Positions 20,720 through 30,112 are shown, numbered from the stretch's first letter. The stretch: DNA of 64,000 nt from Psychrobacter sp. APC 3426 (GCF_030408035.1 NZ_JASDCF010000010.1:33270-97269), one strand, 5' to 3'. Notes: generated from the sequence alone by a model not told the origin. Numbers and translations: made by a program.

Positions 20720-21595
20720 ATGGAATTTTTAGGTTTTACAGTAGATATTGCATCCCTTACTAGCAACGCATTGAGCTTAGCCATTAAGATTGCGTTAGCC
20801 ATAATCATATTCGTGGTAGGGCGTTGGCTTGCTAAAAAGGCAGTCACATTTGCTCACGGTATTATGTTGCGTAGCCATTTGGATGATACTGTTGCTAATT
20901 TTTTAGGTCGCTTGTTATATGGCGTGTTATTAGTGGTGGTTGCTCTAGCGGCGTTGAGTAAGGTTGGCGTGCAAACGACCTCAGTCGTTGCCATATTGGG
21001 TGGTGCAGCGGTAGCGATTGGTCTGTCATTAAAAGATCAGCTGTCGAACTTCGCCGCTGGTATTATGATTGTGACTTTCCGTCCGTTTGTACGCGGTGAT
21101 TATGTACAAATCAGTAGCTACACAGGCACGGTAACCGAGATTACTTTAATCAATACCCACCTGACGACGATTAACAATCACGACATCATCATTCCTAATA
21201 GTGATATCACCACCTCAGCGGTGACTAACTACACGGCGCTGCCAAATCGCCGCGTCGATATCACCGTTGGTATTGGCTATGATGCTGATATTAAGACTGC
21301 TAAAAACGTCATGCTGAGCTTGGCTAAAAATAACCCGATGGCATTTACCGACCCTGAGCCTGTGGTACGTGTGACCAATCTGGGTGATAACTCGGTAGAT
21401 TTGACCTTAAACGTTTGGACAACGAACGATGATTGGTGGTCAATGCAGTGCGACTTGCTAGAGCAGTTTAAACATGCGCTGGATGACGAGAAGATTGAGA
21501 TTCCATTCCCGCAGCGTAGCGTCCATGTTAAAGGGCTGGATCAGATGATTAATCAGATGGGTCAATCACAAAAACTGCCTATGACCAAAGATTAA
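20720..21595 (+). CDS. mscS: Small-conductance mechanosensitive channel (MscS family)
   Basis: Inner-membrane channel that opens on hypo-osmotic stress. Three membrane helices fill the first 105 residues. The Gly/Ala-rich pore helix GGAAVAIGLSLKDQLSNFAAGIM is directly followed by the beta domain with RPFVRGDYVQ and the conserved PNSDI. The length of 291 residues matches E. coli MscS (286). It stands about 170 bases downstream of the TonB-like gene. A MITE-like repeat lies downstream. Confidence 0.93.
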   Translation: MEFLGFTVDIASLTSNALSLAIKIALAIIIFVVGRWLAKKAVTFAHGIMLRSHLDDTVANFLGRLLYGVLLVVVALAALSKVGVQTTSVVAILGGAAVAIGLSLKDQLSNFAAGIMIVTFRPFVRGDYVQISSYTGTVTEITLINTHLTTINNHDIIIPNSDITTSAVTNYTALPNRRVDITVGIGYDADIKTAKNVMLSLAKNNPMAFTDPEPVVRVTNLGDNSVDLTLNVWTTNDDWWSMQCDLLEQFKHALDDEKIEIPFPQRSVHVKGLDQMINQMGQSQKLPMTKD

Positions 21596-21697
21596 CCAAA
21601 GAATGACCAAAGACGAATCACCTCAAAAAAACTAGCCATCTTAAAAAAGCTGGCTATCTTAAATGATTGGCTAGGTAAAAATGACCACCTCAAACTT

Positions 21698-21802
21698 ATA
21701 CCATTTCCAAAAATTAGAGTAACGCGGAAAACTTGCGCAAGTACTACACCTAGTAGGCTGAGCAAGTTTGACAACGTTAATTGCACTTTTTGGGTTTGGT
21801 AT
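21698..21802. repeat. 105-bp MITE-like element with terminal inverted repeats
   Basis: The ends are imperfect inverted repeats of 16 bases: ATACCATTTCCAAAAA on the left, and on the right the complement of ATACCAAACCCAAAAA (12 of 16 match). A second inner inverted match (ACTTGCGCAAG, and AGCAAGT further in) suggests it can fold. It has no coding capacity. The right end reaches into the ybeY stop codon, so ybeY stops at the element border. From memory, similar repeats occur many times in Psychrobacter genomes, but this was not checked. Confidence 0.6.
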
Positions 21803-22446
21803 TAAGCATTGGGAAGATAAGGGTTTGGTAGATGTAAATCTGCCAAAATCTCAATCTCAAAGCCTTCCATCTCATCCTGCTCAGCCTGTCCAAGCTCATG
21901 ATCGAACCCCAGTAGATGCAACATGCCATGTACCAGTAAATGGCTAATATGCTGCGCTACCGTTTTATCTTGTTCTGCAGCTTCACGCACCATCACCTCA
22001 TGACAAATAATAAGCTCACCAAGGGGCAGCGTTGGCATCAGCTCAATGATGGCGGCAGGCAGATCGCTTGGGTAAGATAAAATGTTGGTCGCATAATCCT
22101 TACCACGCGCCTCCAGATTTAACTCTCGCCCTTCAACGCTATCAGTAATATAGATGTCTAATGCTTTGGATTTCTCTTGCCACAATTCAGGATTGATATC
22201 GTCAAAGTAGGGCAGCGTCAGACCATTTTTAACCCGCTCAGAGATATAATCCAAAGTCGCCATCATGACCTTTAGTAAGTTTTCGCGATGATAAAACGTA
22301 TCAAGCGTAGCGTCGTCGATGCTATCAGTCGCGCTAATATCAAGGGCTGCGAAACTGGCATCATAATTATTTGTATTAATATCGACGCTATTGTTCATGC
22401 TGCCATCCTGTACATCAGCGATTACTTTATTATTAGAGGGAGTCAT
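21802..22446 (-). CDS. ybeY: Endoribonuclease YbeY
   Basis: Zinc endoribonuclease for 16S rRNA 3'-end maturation and ribosome quality control. The metal motif appears as HGMLHLLGFDHELGQAEQDEM, the family H-x3-H-x5-H signature. At 214 residues it is longer than E. coli YbeY (155) through an acidic, Asn-rich N-terminal extension of about 50 residues. It lies downstream of phoH on the same strand, as in many bacteria, but a terminator separates the two. The stop codon borders a MITE-like repeat. Confidence 0.93.
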   Translation of the reverse strand: MTPSNNKVIADVQDGSMNNSVDINTNNYDASFAALDISATDSIDDATLDTFYHRENLLKVMMATLDYISERVKNGLTLPYFDDINPELWQEKSKALDIYITDSVEGRELNLEARGKDYATNILSYPSDLPAAIIELMPTLPLGELIICHEVMVREAAEQDKTVAQHISHLLVHGMLHLLGFDHELGQAEQDEMEGFEIEILADLHLPNPYLPNA

Positions 22447-22571
22447 TGCTTTATCCTATTCAGAAATAGTGGGCTGCTTACGCCTCATCATCTCATATAT
22501 TTTAGTCGTTTCATTCAGGCTATGGTAGCAGCGCGAACCACATCCACCCTAAGTTTGCGCAACACTTAGCA

Positions 22572-22605
22572 GTAAAAAACCGGACTACAATCAGTAATCC
22601 GGTTT
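22572..22605 (-). terminator. Terminator between phoH and ybeY
   Basis: Arms 22577-22588 and 22594-22605 pair (AAACCGGA with TCCGGTTT, one G-T pair) around a 5-base loop. Read on the minus strand, the stem is followed by six Ts (complement of 22574-22579). This would end phoH transcripts before ybeY. Confidence 0.8.
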
Positions 22606-22638
22606 GATGCTTTAGAATGCGAAAGTTAACCGCTGCAA

Positions 22639-23739
22639 TTATAGCTTCGCCGCCGCATCAGCAACGGCTTGTTTGCGCTCTTGTTCTTTCATGCGCTCAA
22701 ACTTACGTTTTTCTTGTAGTGCGACTTGTTCTTCATCGAACACATCATAAGCTTCGACGATTTTTTGTACCAGTTGATGGCGTACCACGTCTTTTGAGTC
22801 AAACTTGGTGATATGAATCTCTTCAATGTTACTGAGGATTTCCATTGCCTGTGCCAAACCTGATTTGTGTCCACGCGGCAAATCAACCTGAGTGATGTCA
22901 CCAGTAATGACCGCTCGTGAGCCAAAGCCCAGACGTGTCAAAAACATTTTCATCTGTTCAGGTGTGGTATTTTGCGCTTCATCTAGGATGACAAATGAGT
23001 TGTTTAATGTACGACCGCGCATGTAAGCAAGCGGTGCAATCTCAATGATTTGACGCTCAATCAATTTACCAACTTTTTCAAAACCTAGCATCTCATAGAG
23101 TGCATCGTATAACGGACGTAGATAGGGATCGATTTTTTGCGTTAAATCACCCGGTAAGAAGCCTAACTTTTCGCCAGCTTCTACCGCTGGACGCACCAGT
23201 AATATACGCTCAATCTCATTGCGCTCTAACATATCAACTGCACAAGCGACTGCTAGGTAGGTCTTACCAGTACCGGCAGGACCAATACCGAATGACACAT
23301 CAGAGCTTAGTACGTTTTTTACGTAACGTTGTTGATTACCGCCACGTGGCGTAATTCTACCATTGCGAGTACGCAAGCTAATGGGCGTAAACTCATCGGC
23401 TGCATCCAAGTTATCGGCATCTTCCTCGTCAGCGAGCTGTTCATCGGCTGCTATATCTTCATCACGAGAGATACTCGATTGAATAATCAGATGTAACTCT
23501 TCTGCGCTGATGTCTTTGGTATTTTGTGCTTCATCTACCATCTTGTAGATAATGCGTTCGCCGCGTTCGACAGCCGTCACATCACCGCTCAGACAGAAGT
23601 CACCGTGGCGCTGCATGATTTTGATGTCGAGGCGATCTTGGATATATTTCATGTGATTATTATATTCGCCGAGCACGGTTTTGAGCTGTGCTGGCGTTAA
23701 TGATTCGAACTTTATACGGCGGCTCATGGAATCAGTCAA
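22639..23739 (-). CDS. ybeZ: PhoH-family ATPase (YbeZ)
   Basis: Cytosolic P-loop ATPase related to helicases, the usual genetic and physical partner of YbeY in ribosome maturation. GPAGTGKTYLA is Walker A and VILDEAQNTTPEQMKMFLTR the Walker B region, followed by ITGDITQVDLP. The 366-residue length is normal. An acidic stretch (about residues 95-115) separates the N-terminal RNA-binding-like part from the ATPase core. The start is a TTG preceded at good spacing by AAGGA; an ATG 12 bases inside (23727) is possible but further from the site. Confidence 0.93.
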   Translation of the reverse strand: MTDSMSRRIKFESLTPAQLKTVLGEYNNHMKYIQDRLDIKIMQRHGDFCLSGDVTAVERGERIIYKMVDEAQNTKDISAEELHLIIQSSISRDEDIAADEQLADEEDADNLDAADEFTPISLRTRNGRITPRGGNQQRYVKNVLSSDVSFGIGPAGTGKTYLAVACAVDMLERNEIERILLVRPAVEAGEKLGFLPGDLTQKIDPYLRPLYDALYEMLGFEKVGKLIERQIIEIAPLAYMRGRTLNNSFVILDEAQNTTPEQMKMFLTRLGFGSRAVITGDITQVDLPRGHKSGLAQAMEILSNIEEIHITKFDSKDVVRHQLVQKIVEAYDVFDEEQVALQEKRKFERMKEQERKQAVADAAAKL

Positions 23740-24381
23740 GCGATTATCCTTGTATTTGGTTGCCCGCGGCTATTATGGCCAATCTTCTATTATGGTTTGG
23801 TTAATAAATGGCGATAGATTAACGGGCTTCAGAGATAAAATAATTAATTGTGTGTTATTGCTTTTAAATGATTTTTATAACGTTTGTTGCTTTTATAACG
23901 GTTATTTGGCTGATAGAAATTAAAATGACGGTAAATGGCTGATAAAAATGGTTATTCGTAAAATGACTGGTAATAAGTAACTCTCCTGCCTTCATTATGG
24001 TAGATAGATTTGAAAATTCAAGCGATATAAGGGAGGTAGTGCTTTGTTTTTGTATGGCGATTGCAACTACTACCTATATTTTGCTGTTCTCAATGTTGAG
24101 TCATTTTAAAAGCGAGTGTTTTGTAGGTTTGAGCTTTCTAAGATACAAGCCGTTTTTAGATAATAGGTGAAAATCAGAAATCCTATACACTCGCTGAGGA
24201 TACTGTCAAGAGCACGGCATGCGCGGTAATTTGTGGTAATCTATTGCTTAGATAAGACAGCTATAAAAGCCAAGCTGAAAAGTGTCAAAAAACGATAAAT
24301 CTTCTAAAAAAATAACATTTTTGAGTGCGTGTTCATCACGTCTAAACGCGTGTTAAAAGGATCATATTAGGAATAATAACC
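23740..24381. other. 642-base intergenic region between divergent phoH and ubiH
   Basis: No gene is seen. The part at 23790-23960 is A/T-rich and contains loose repeats of AATGGCTGATAAAAATGG-like words (about 23908 and 23935). Promoters for both flanking genes should lie here, but none could be fixed. Confidence 0.45.
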
Positions 24382-25698
24382 ATGCAAAATACTGAAGCAA
24401 ATTTGTCAAAATCTAATCATATTAAATCTAGTCATATTCATAAAGCGGCTATGACTGAGCAGCAAGTGCTTATCGCAGGCGGCGGCCATGTCGGTTTGTC
24501 CTTTGCATTATTGCTTGCTCATCATGGTATCGCCAGTACGCTACTTGAAAAGAATAGCTATCCAACCATCAGCCCTAATGATGATGCTAAGCGTAGCCAT
24601 TATTTGGACAGTCGTAATACCGCACTGTCACGGCGCACGGTGCAGATTTATCAAGAGATTGGGCTATGGGATGAGCTACAAAGCCATGCTTGTCGCATTG
24701 ATGCGGTACAGATCAGTGAGCAAGGCAGCTTTGGACGCGCACAATTAAACAAAGCTGAAGAGCAGGTGGAGTCGTTTGGGCAAGTGATGGAAAACGCGTG
24801 GCTTGGACGTAAGCTATTGCTCGCGGCTCAGCAAGAGCCGCTGATTACTTTAATTGATAATGCCAATGTGATAGCCGTTGACCAACAAAGCGATGGCGTG
24901 ACGCTAAGCTTTAGCTATTACGGTGAAGAAGAGCATGAGCAGCAATTGCAAGCCAGCGTATTAGTCGCTTGTGATGGTCGTGACTCTACCGTACGTCAGC
25001 TATTAGGTATCAGCACCACGACTTATGATTATCAGCAGACTGCTATCGTCGGCGTGGTAGAAACAGACAAGCCACATGAACATATCGCTATTGAGCGTTT
25101 TAGTCCGGCAGGGCCGCTTGCGGTGTTGCCATTGACCGATCCAGCAGGTGATGGCAATGATGAGTACCAAGAGGGTTATAGACGCTCGGTCGTCTGGGTC
25201 TGCCCAACGGGTGAGGAAGATAAATACCTAGAAGATGATGTGCATTTCTTAGCGACCTTGCAGCAAGCCTTTGGCGAGCGCGCTGGCACGTTCAAAAAAG
25301 CCGGTCGCCGCGGTGCTTATCCATTGACACGGGTACTGGCAGATAAGCAGGTAGATGGTCGCTGCGTCATCATGGGTAATGCGGCCCACACCTTACATCC
25401 GGTCGCTGGACAAGGTTTTAACCTCTGTATGCGTGATGCCCATGTACTGGCACAAATGATGAGTCGGCAGGTGCTAAAAGGCGAAGATATCGGCGATCCG
25501 ACTTTGCTAAAGCGCTATGAAAAAGCCCGTCAAACCGATCAAAAACGCGTCATCCGCTTTTGTGATGCCGTCGTACATGGTTTTACGCATCCGAACCCAG
25601 CGGTAAAGCTGGCACGTAACGTGGCTTTGGTTGCCTTTGACAAACTGCCGAATATTAAGCCATTGATTGCCAACTATGCGATGGGCTTAAAATCTTAG
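24382..25698 (+). CDS. ubiH: UbiH-type FAD-dependent ubiquinone hydroxylase
   Basis: Aromatic-ring hydroxylase of ubiquinone synthesis (UbiH/UbiF/Coq6 family). It has the N-terminal FAD motif VLIAGGGHVGLSFALLL, the DG motif ACDGRDSTVRQLLG, and a second FAD motif GNAAHTLHPVAGQGFNL (Asn where Asp is more usual). The length of 438 residues is typical plus a short polar N-terminus; ATG at 24451 is an alternative start. AGGA lies about 9 bases before the chosen ATG. A second member of the family follows 107 bases later. Which of the ring positions each one hydroxylates cannot be decided from sequence alone. Confidence 0.85.
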   Translation: MQNTEANLSKSNHIKSSHIHKAAMTEQQVLIAGGGHVGLSFALLLAHHGIASTLLEKNSYPTISPNDDAKRSHYLDSRNTALSRRTVQIYQEIGLWDELQSHACRIDAVQISEQGSFGRAQLNKAEEQVESFGQVMENAWLGRKLLLAAQQEPLITLIDNANVIAVDQQSDGVTLSFSYYGEEEHEQQLQASVLVACDGRDSTVRQLLGISTTTYDYQQTAIVGVVETDKPHEHIAIERFSPAGPLAVLPLTDPAGDGNDEYQEGYRRSVVWVCPTGEEDKYLEDDVHFLATLQQAFGERAGTFKKAGRRGAYPLTRVLADKQVDGRCVIMGNAAHTLHPVAGQGFNLCMRDAHVLAQMMSRQVLKGEDIGDPTLLKRYEKARQTDQKRVIRFCDAVVHGFTHPNPAVKLARNVALVAFDKLPNIKPLIANYAMGLKS

Positions 25699-25805
25699 TT
25701 CAACATACTGGTAAGTTATTAAGCAAATAAAATCTATCATTTCAGCTGCTGCCAAGTTTCATAAACATGAGCGGATAGCATGAATAACGCGACAAAGGAT
25801 GTTTT

Positions 25806-27119
25806 ATGAAAAATAACCATACGCTCATTATCGGCGGCGGTATCGTCGGTGCAACCCTTGCGCTGAAACTGGCACAAGCTGAAATGCCAGTGACCATCAT
25901 TGATGCGCGTCCTGAACGTAGCGAGGCAGATTGGCAACAGGTGCTTGGCAAGCGGGATGCGCGTGTTTATGCATTAAGCCTTGCCAGTATTAACTTACTC
26001 AAAGATGTGGGCGCTTGGCAAAAGATAGCGGCATCAGAGCGCAAAGCCGATTATTCGCAAATGCAGGTTTGGCAGCTAAACGGTCGCGGCGAGTTACTGT
26101 TTGGCGATAGTGGCGATAGTGGCGATAGTGGCGATAATAGTAATGGCAATAATAGTAGTAATGACAGCAATCAAAACTCTGAGCCAAAGATGCTCGGTAG
26201 TATGGTTGAGCCCGCCGTTATCGAATATGCATTATGGCAGCGTTTAACTGCCGCTGATGTCAGCCAGTATTTAACTGTTATCGATGGGCAAAAGGTTGTC
26301 GATATGGACTGGCTTGGTAGCGCACAAGGTTACCGTGTGACGCTAGATGATGGCAGTGTGATTGACGCACGTTTATTGGTTGGTGCTGACGGTCGCGGCT
26401 CGTTTGTACGTAAGCAGGCGGCAATTGAGCTGGATGTGCTTGATTATAAGCAAACGGCGATTTGTTGTGCCATTCAAACCGACAAGCCGCACCGAGCGAC
26501 TGCCCGTCAAGCCATGCTACCGACTGGTACATTAGCCTTATTGCCACTTGCTGATATTACTGATGAAGATAAAGCCAATCCGCAACATTGGCAGTCGATT
26601 GTATGGACATTGCCACGCAATCAAGCATTGGCATTGTTAGAAGAGGCGCCGCGCTATATCGCTGATAAATTGGCTGCTGCCAGTAATTATGAGCTGGGTG
26701 CTATCCGCGAGATTGAATCCATCGCCAGCTTTCCGTTAGCCGCGCAGCAAGCAAAAAGCTACGTCGCCGATAATTTAGTTTTAATCGGTGATGCGGCACA
26801 TGGTGTACATCCGCTGGCAGGTCAGGGGCTGAATTTGGGCATGCTCGATGTGAAGGCATTAAGTGAACAACTCACCCATGACTATGCGCGTAGCGGAAAT
26901 AAGCTGTGGGGCACGAACCAAACCTTGCGTAGCTATGAGCGTCTGCGTCGTCCACATAATAGTCTGATGATGCATAGCTTTTCGGCGCTTAATTGGCTGT
27001 TTGCCGGCTCGCTTGCGCAGATGCGTCCGATTCAACAACTTCGTAATGAAGGCATGTATCGCGTCAGCAAAATCAAACCCTTGATGCGACTATTTGCTAA
27101 GCAGGCGAGTGGGGTTTAG
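25806..27119 (+). CDS. Second UbiH/UbiF-family FAD hydroxylase
   Basis: Another ubiquinone-pathway hydroxylase: FAD motif IIGGGIVGATLALKL, DG motif LVGADGRGSFVRK, and GDAAHGVHPLAGQGLNLGMLD, all intact. AAAGGA lies 7 bases before the ATG. The length of 437 residues is near normal only because a low-complexity Gly/Asp/Ser/Asn stretch (about residues 100-125) has been added. This stretch is encoded by a 9-base tandem repeat. It falls before the substrate-binding part and probably forms a flexible loop. It likely forms an operon with the preceding ubiH; the symbol (ubiI or ubiF) is left open. Confidence 0.85.
   Translation: MKNNHTLIIGGGIVGATLALKLAQAEMPVTIIDARPERSEADWQQVLGKRDARVYALSLASINLLKDVGAWQKIAASERKADYSQMQVWQLNGRGELLFGDSGDSGDSGDNSNGNNSSNDSNQNSEPKMLGSMVEPAVIEYALWQRLTAADVSQYLTVIDGQKVVDMDWLGSAQGYRVTLDDGSVIDARLLVGADGRGSFVRKQAAIELDVLDYKQTAICCAIQTDKPHRATARQAMLPTGTLALLPLADITDEDKANPQHWQSIVWTLPRNQALALLEEAPRYIADKLAAASNYELGAIREIESIASFPLAAQQAKSYVADNLVLIGDAAHGVHPLAGQGLNLGMLDVKALSEQLTHDYARSGNKLWGTNQTLRSYERLRRPHNSLMMHSFSALNWLFAGSLAQMRPIQQLRNEGMYRVSKIKPLMRLFAKQASGV
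26103..26138. repeat. Coding 9-bp tandem repeat in the second ubi hydroxylase gene
   Basis: Four tandem units of GGCGATAGT (the last is GGCGATAAT) encode Gly-Asp-Ser three times and Gly-Asp-Asn. An Asn/Ser-coding AAT/AGT-rich run follows to about 26175. Because the unit is 9 bases, changes in copy number would keep the frame. Confidence 0.9.
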
Positions 27120-27201
27120 ACAGTTAATAATCATATTGTCACATACCTTTGGAGCAAACAGGTATAATTTCAAAAGTTTTTAATTTAACAGTTGATATCA
27201 C

Positions 27202-29220
27202 ATGAACTTAACTGATTATAAAGTATCATCCTATAGATATGATATACAAGGCGTAAGAGCAATAGGTGCCTTACTAATCATGGTCTATCATATCTGGTTT
27301 AGTAAGGTTTCAGGAGGTGTGGATGTCTTTTTTGTTGTTTCCGGATACTTTATGGCAGGTATGCTTGCGAGATCATATTTAAAAAATGGTAAAGTGAACC
27401 CTTTTGAGTTTTGGGGTAGGATTATCAGGAGAATTGCACCTCTAGCTTATACAGTAATAGCATTTACGTTGATACTTGGATATTTTTTTATGCCTGCTAA
27501 TTTCTGGCGGCATGATATGCAAGGGGTTTTAGCGAGCATCGCACATTTAGAAAACTGGTACCTCATATTTAGGAATACAGATTACCTTGCTAGTAGCAAT
27601 CCTCCAAGCCCTGTACAACAGTTTTGGGCATTATCACTTCAAATGCAGTTTTACTTAGTACTACCGCTAATCTTTTATGTAGGAATAGTACTATCGAAAA
27701 TATTTAACTCTTATAAAGTTTTGCTTTACTTTATTTGTGCCCTCATAGTTATATCTTTTTCATACTCTCTGTATTACACCCATACAAACCCATCTGCTGC
27801 ATATTTTCATCCAGGTACAAGAGCTTGGGAGTTTTTGGCTGGAGCTGTGATATTTTTAATATTACCTTTTATTAAGTTTTCCTTGAAGGTATCTCGTATA
27901 TTGCTATGGGTTGGTTTTTTATTGATTCTAGCTGTAGGAATTATCGTACCTCAAAACATCTCATATCCAGGCAGTATTGCAATACTACCTGTAGCTGCTG
28001 CAAGCTTTATGATGATAGGAGGAGCAAATGCTAGCTCAGGTCTAGTGTATAAATTACTTTCATCAAAACCACTTGTATATATAGGAGGCTTATCATTCGC
28101 TATATACCTTTGGCATTGGCCAATACTTATTTATTTCCAGCACTATTTTGATGTGGCACCAGGTAAAGTTAGCTTAATCGAAGGTATTATTATAATTTTA
28201 TTAGCTTTTGTTCTATCGATCGTTTCCAAGAAAGTAATCGAAGATCCTGTTGCAAATATAAGAAAAACTAATACATTTGCTTCTTATGTTATAGGTGCTT
28301 TGTGCTTTTTGTCTATCTTACTGCCTAGTTTATATATATATATAAAAATTGATAAAATTCATAATAGTTTTAAGGCACATGAAGTCCTTAGTAATGATTT
28401 TTATGAAGGTAGAAGCGCCTACGCACAAAACGGTTATCCAAACATTAGTTTGCCTAGTTTTATTGGTAATAAAGGAGATATTAACACCCCTGGTTTGGAC
28501 GGCACTTCTGAGGGCTTAAAGAATGGAGAGATAATAACGTCTGAATATGGTGACATACACAGCAATAAATCTGTCTTATTAGTTGGAGGTAGTACGAATG
28601 CACATTGGGAACCTTTTTTTAGCTACTTAGGTAAGAAGCACAGTTTCAAAGTAATAGTTTTTAATAGAACAGACTGTTCTATTGGTTATAATCCAGGCTC
28701 AGGCTCAAACTACCAAATCTGCAAGGATTGGAATGATAAACTTATTGACTCCATATCCAATATAAAACCACAGCCTAAGGTTGTGGTTGTTAATACTTCT
28801 AGACATTCAGGAAATAGAAAAGAATTCACACCCACTGGGTCTGTCGATAATATTGAAAAAGTTTTGGCTCTTGGAATTCCAGTCATAGGCTTAAGGATAA
28901 ATCCATTGCAAAAGAATCCTAATAGATGTTTATGGAAAAGCGAAGATGCCTTTGAGTGTGCGACTGACTTCTATTCATCTATGGAAAGAACTAATCCTAT
29001 GATCCAATTTAAAAACGATCAAGACCTATCAGGTTTATATCTCGTCGACTTCAAAGATGTTCTTTGTACAGACAACTTATGCCCAGCTGCTTTTAATGGC
29101 TACTTAGCTATGACAGATGATGCGCATTTAACTTATAGTTATATCAATTATCTTGCTCCAGCATTGGAGGATTCGCTTAATACTCAAGTTCCAGACTTCA
29201 TGACATTAATTAATGATTAA
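27202..29220 (+). CDS. Acyltransferase-3 / SGNH-type O-acyltransferase
   Basis: Membrane O-acyltransferase of the OafA kind that would acetylate a surface glycan. Residues about 1-375 carry ten or so membrane helices with the start DIQGVRAIGALLIMVYH and SGGVDVFFVVSGYFM (active-site His and GVDVFFVISG family motif). Residues about 430-672 form a periplasmic SGNH domain: block I is LVGGSTNAHW rather than the usual GDSH, and block V is DDAHLTYSY. The gene is clearly more A/T-rich than its neighbours (TA tracts near 28330) and sits next to an IS, which points to horizontal transfer. A TATAAT at 27163-27168 is a possible -10 box. Confidence 0.88.
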   Translation: MNLTDYKVSSYRYDIQGVRAIGALLIMVYHIWFSKVSGGVDVFFVVSGYFMAGMLARSYLKNGKVNPFEFWGRIIRRIAPLAYTVIAFTLILGYFFMPANFWRHDMQGVLASIAHLENWYLIFRNTDYLASSNPPSPVQQFWALSLQMQFYLVLPLIFYVGIVLSKIFNSYKVLLYFICALIVISFSYSLYYTHTNPSAAYFHPGTRAWEFLAGAVIFLILPFIKFSLKVSRILLWVGFLLILAVGIIVPQNISYPGSIAILPVAAASFMMIGGANASSGLVYKLLSSKPLVYIGGLSFAIYLWHWPILIYFQHYFDVAPGKVSLIEGIIIILLAFVLSIVSKKVIEDPVANIRKTNTFASYVIGALCFLSILLPSLYIYIKIDKIHNSFKAHEVLSNDFYEGRSAYAQNGYPNISLPSFIGNKGDINTPGLDGTSEGLKNGEIITSEYGDIHSNKSVLLVGGSTNAHWEPFFSYLGKKHSFKVIVFNRTDCSIGYNPGSGSNYQICKDWNDKLIDSISNIKPQPKVVVVNTSRHSGNRKEFTPTGSVDNIEKVLALGIPVIGLRINPLQKNPNRCLWKSEDAFECATDFYSSMERTNPMIQFKNDQDLSGLYLVDFKDVLCTDNLCPAAFNGYLAMTDDAHLTYSYINYLAPALEDSLNTQVPDFMTLIND

Positions 29221-29266
29221 TGTCATAAAGTAAAGTTTATCGATTGCTTATAATTAAAAAACTCTA

Positions 29267-30107
29267 GGGCATGTCTTCAATTGGATAAGCCCTAAATAAT
29301 AGTTACAATACCGCATCTATTGAGTCGATGCGAGAAATACAAGTTATGGCAAGAAAAGCATTAACAGATACGCTTTGGGATCAATTGCAATCGACGATGA
29401 TAAAGTACGGCTGCTATCAAACTCAAAACAGCCGAGAGATCATGGAAGCCATACTGTGGAAGCTACGCACAGGTGCGCCTTGGCGAGACATACCTGAAGA
29501 ATTATGTTTGTGGAAAACAGCCTATAGTCGTTTCAACCGCTGGTCGAAAACTGGCTTATGGGCGGATTTTTTTTTGGCTTACGAAAAGAAGTTGATACGG
29601 AATGGGTATTCACAGACGGAAGCTATGTTCGCTGTCATCAGCATGCAAGTGGAGCTCGGCTTGGTGAAGATCGAGCAATTGGACAAAGCTGTGGCGGCGC
29701 AACTACAAAGATACACCTATCCTGTGATGCCGATGGATATCCGCTCAATTTTAAAATTACTGGGGGTGAAGTCCACGACAGTCAAGTTGCAGGTGAATTG
29801 ATTGAAATGATTGGACAAGCTGATTACTTTATCGCTGATAAAGGCTATGACTCAGAGTCTATCAGAGACAAAGCTCGAAGCCATAATATGATACCCATCG
29901 TTCCTAAAAGGAAAAATGCCAAACAGCCTAATCCAGAGTTTGATAGCTATTTGTACAAGCTGCGTCATCTTGTTGAAAATATGTTTGCAAGGCTTAAGCA
30001 TTTTCGTAGTATCGCTACTCGCTATGAGAAGTTGGCTCGTAATTTTAAGTCAATGCTCTATCTAGCGTGTACTATCATTCATTGTAAAATGAATTGAAGA
30101 CACGCCC
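29267..30107 (+). mobile_element. Complete IS5-family (IS427-group-like) insertion sequence
   Basis: An 841-bp element bounded by 16-base inverted repeats with one mismatch: GGGCATGTCTTCAATT at 29267-29282 and its near complement at 30092-30107. It is flanked by a TA on both sides (29265-29266 and 30108-30109), the target duplication of this group. It holds a single transposase gene read through a frameshift at a T9 run. Everything needed for mobility appears intact. Confidence 0.92.
29328..30097 (+). CDS. IS5-family transposase made by -1 frameshifting
   Basis: DDE transposase encoded in two overlapping frames. The first (from ATG 29328, or 29346 giving MARKALTD) encodes the helix-turn-helix N-terminal part with LRTGAPWRDIPEE. 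The second (29558-30097) encodes the catalytic core: VFTDGSYV (first Asp), IADKGYDSE (second Asp) and VENMFARLKHFR (Glu). The frames meet at nine Ts (29567-29575), where a -1 slip joins WADFF to FGLRK. This is programmed frameshifting as known in the IS427 group rather than an inactivating mutation; that is an inference from the T run and the intact catalytic residues. Confidence 0.88.
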
Positions 30108-30112
30108 TAGTC

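Noticed and set aside
21592..21786. Minus-strand ORF of 64 codons downstream of mscS
   Set aside because: It lies mostly over the MITE-like element, has no ribosome binding site and a composition that reads like chance.
27143..27165. ATACCT...AGGTAT inverted repeat before the acyltransferase gene, considered as an operator
   Set aside because: Only 6-base arms in A/T-rich sequence, which is likely by chance; no second copy seen.
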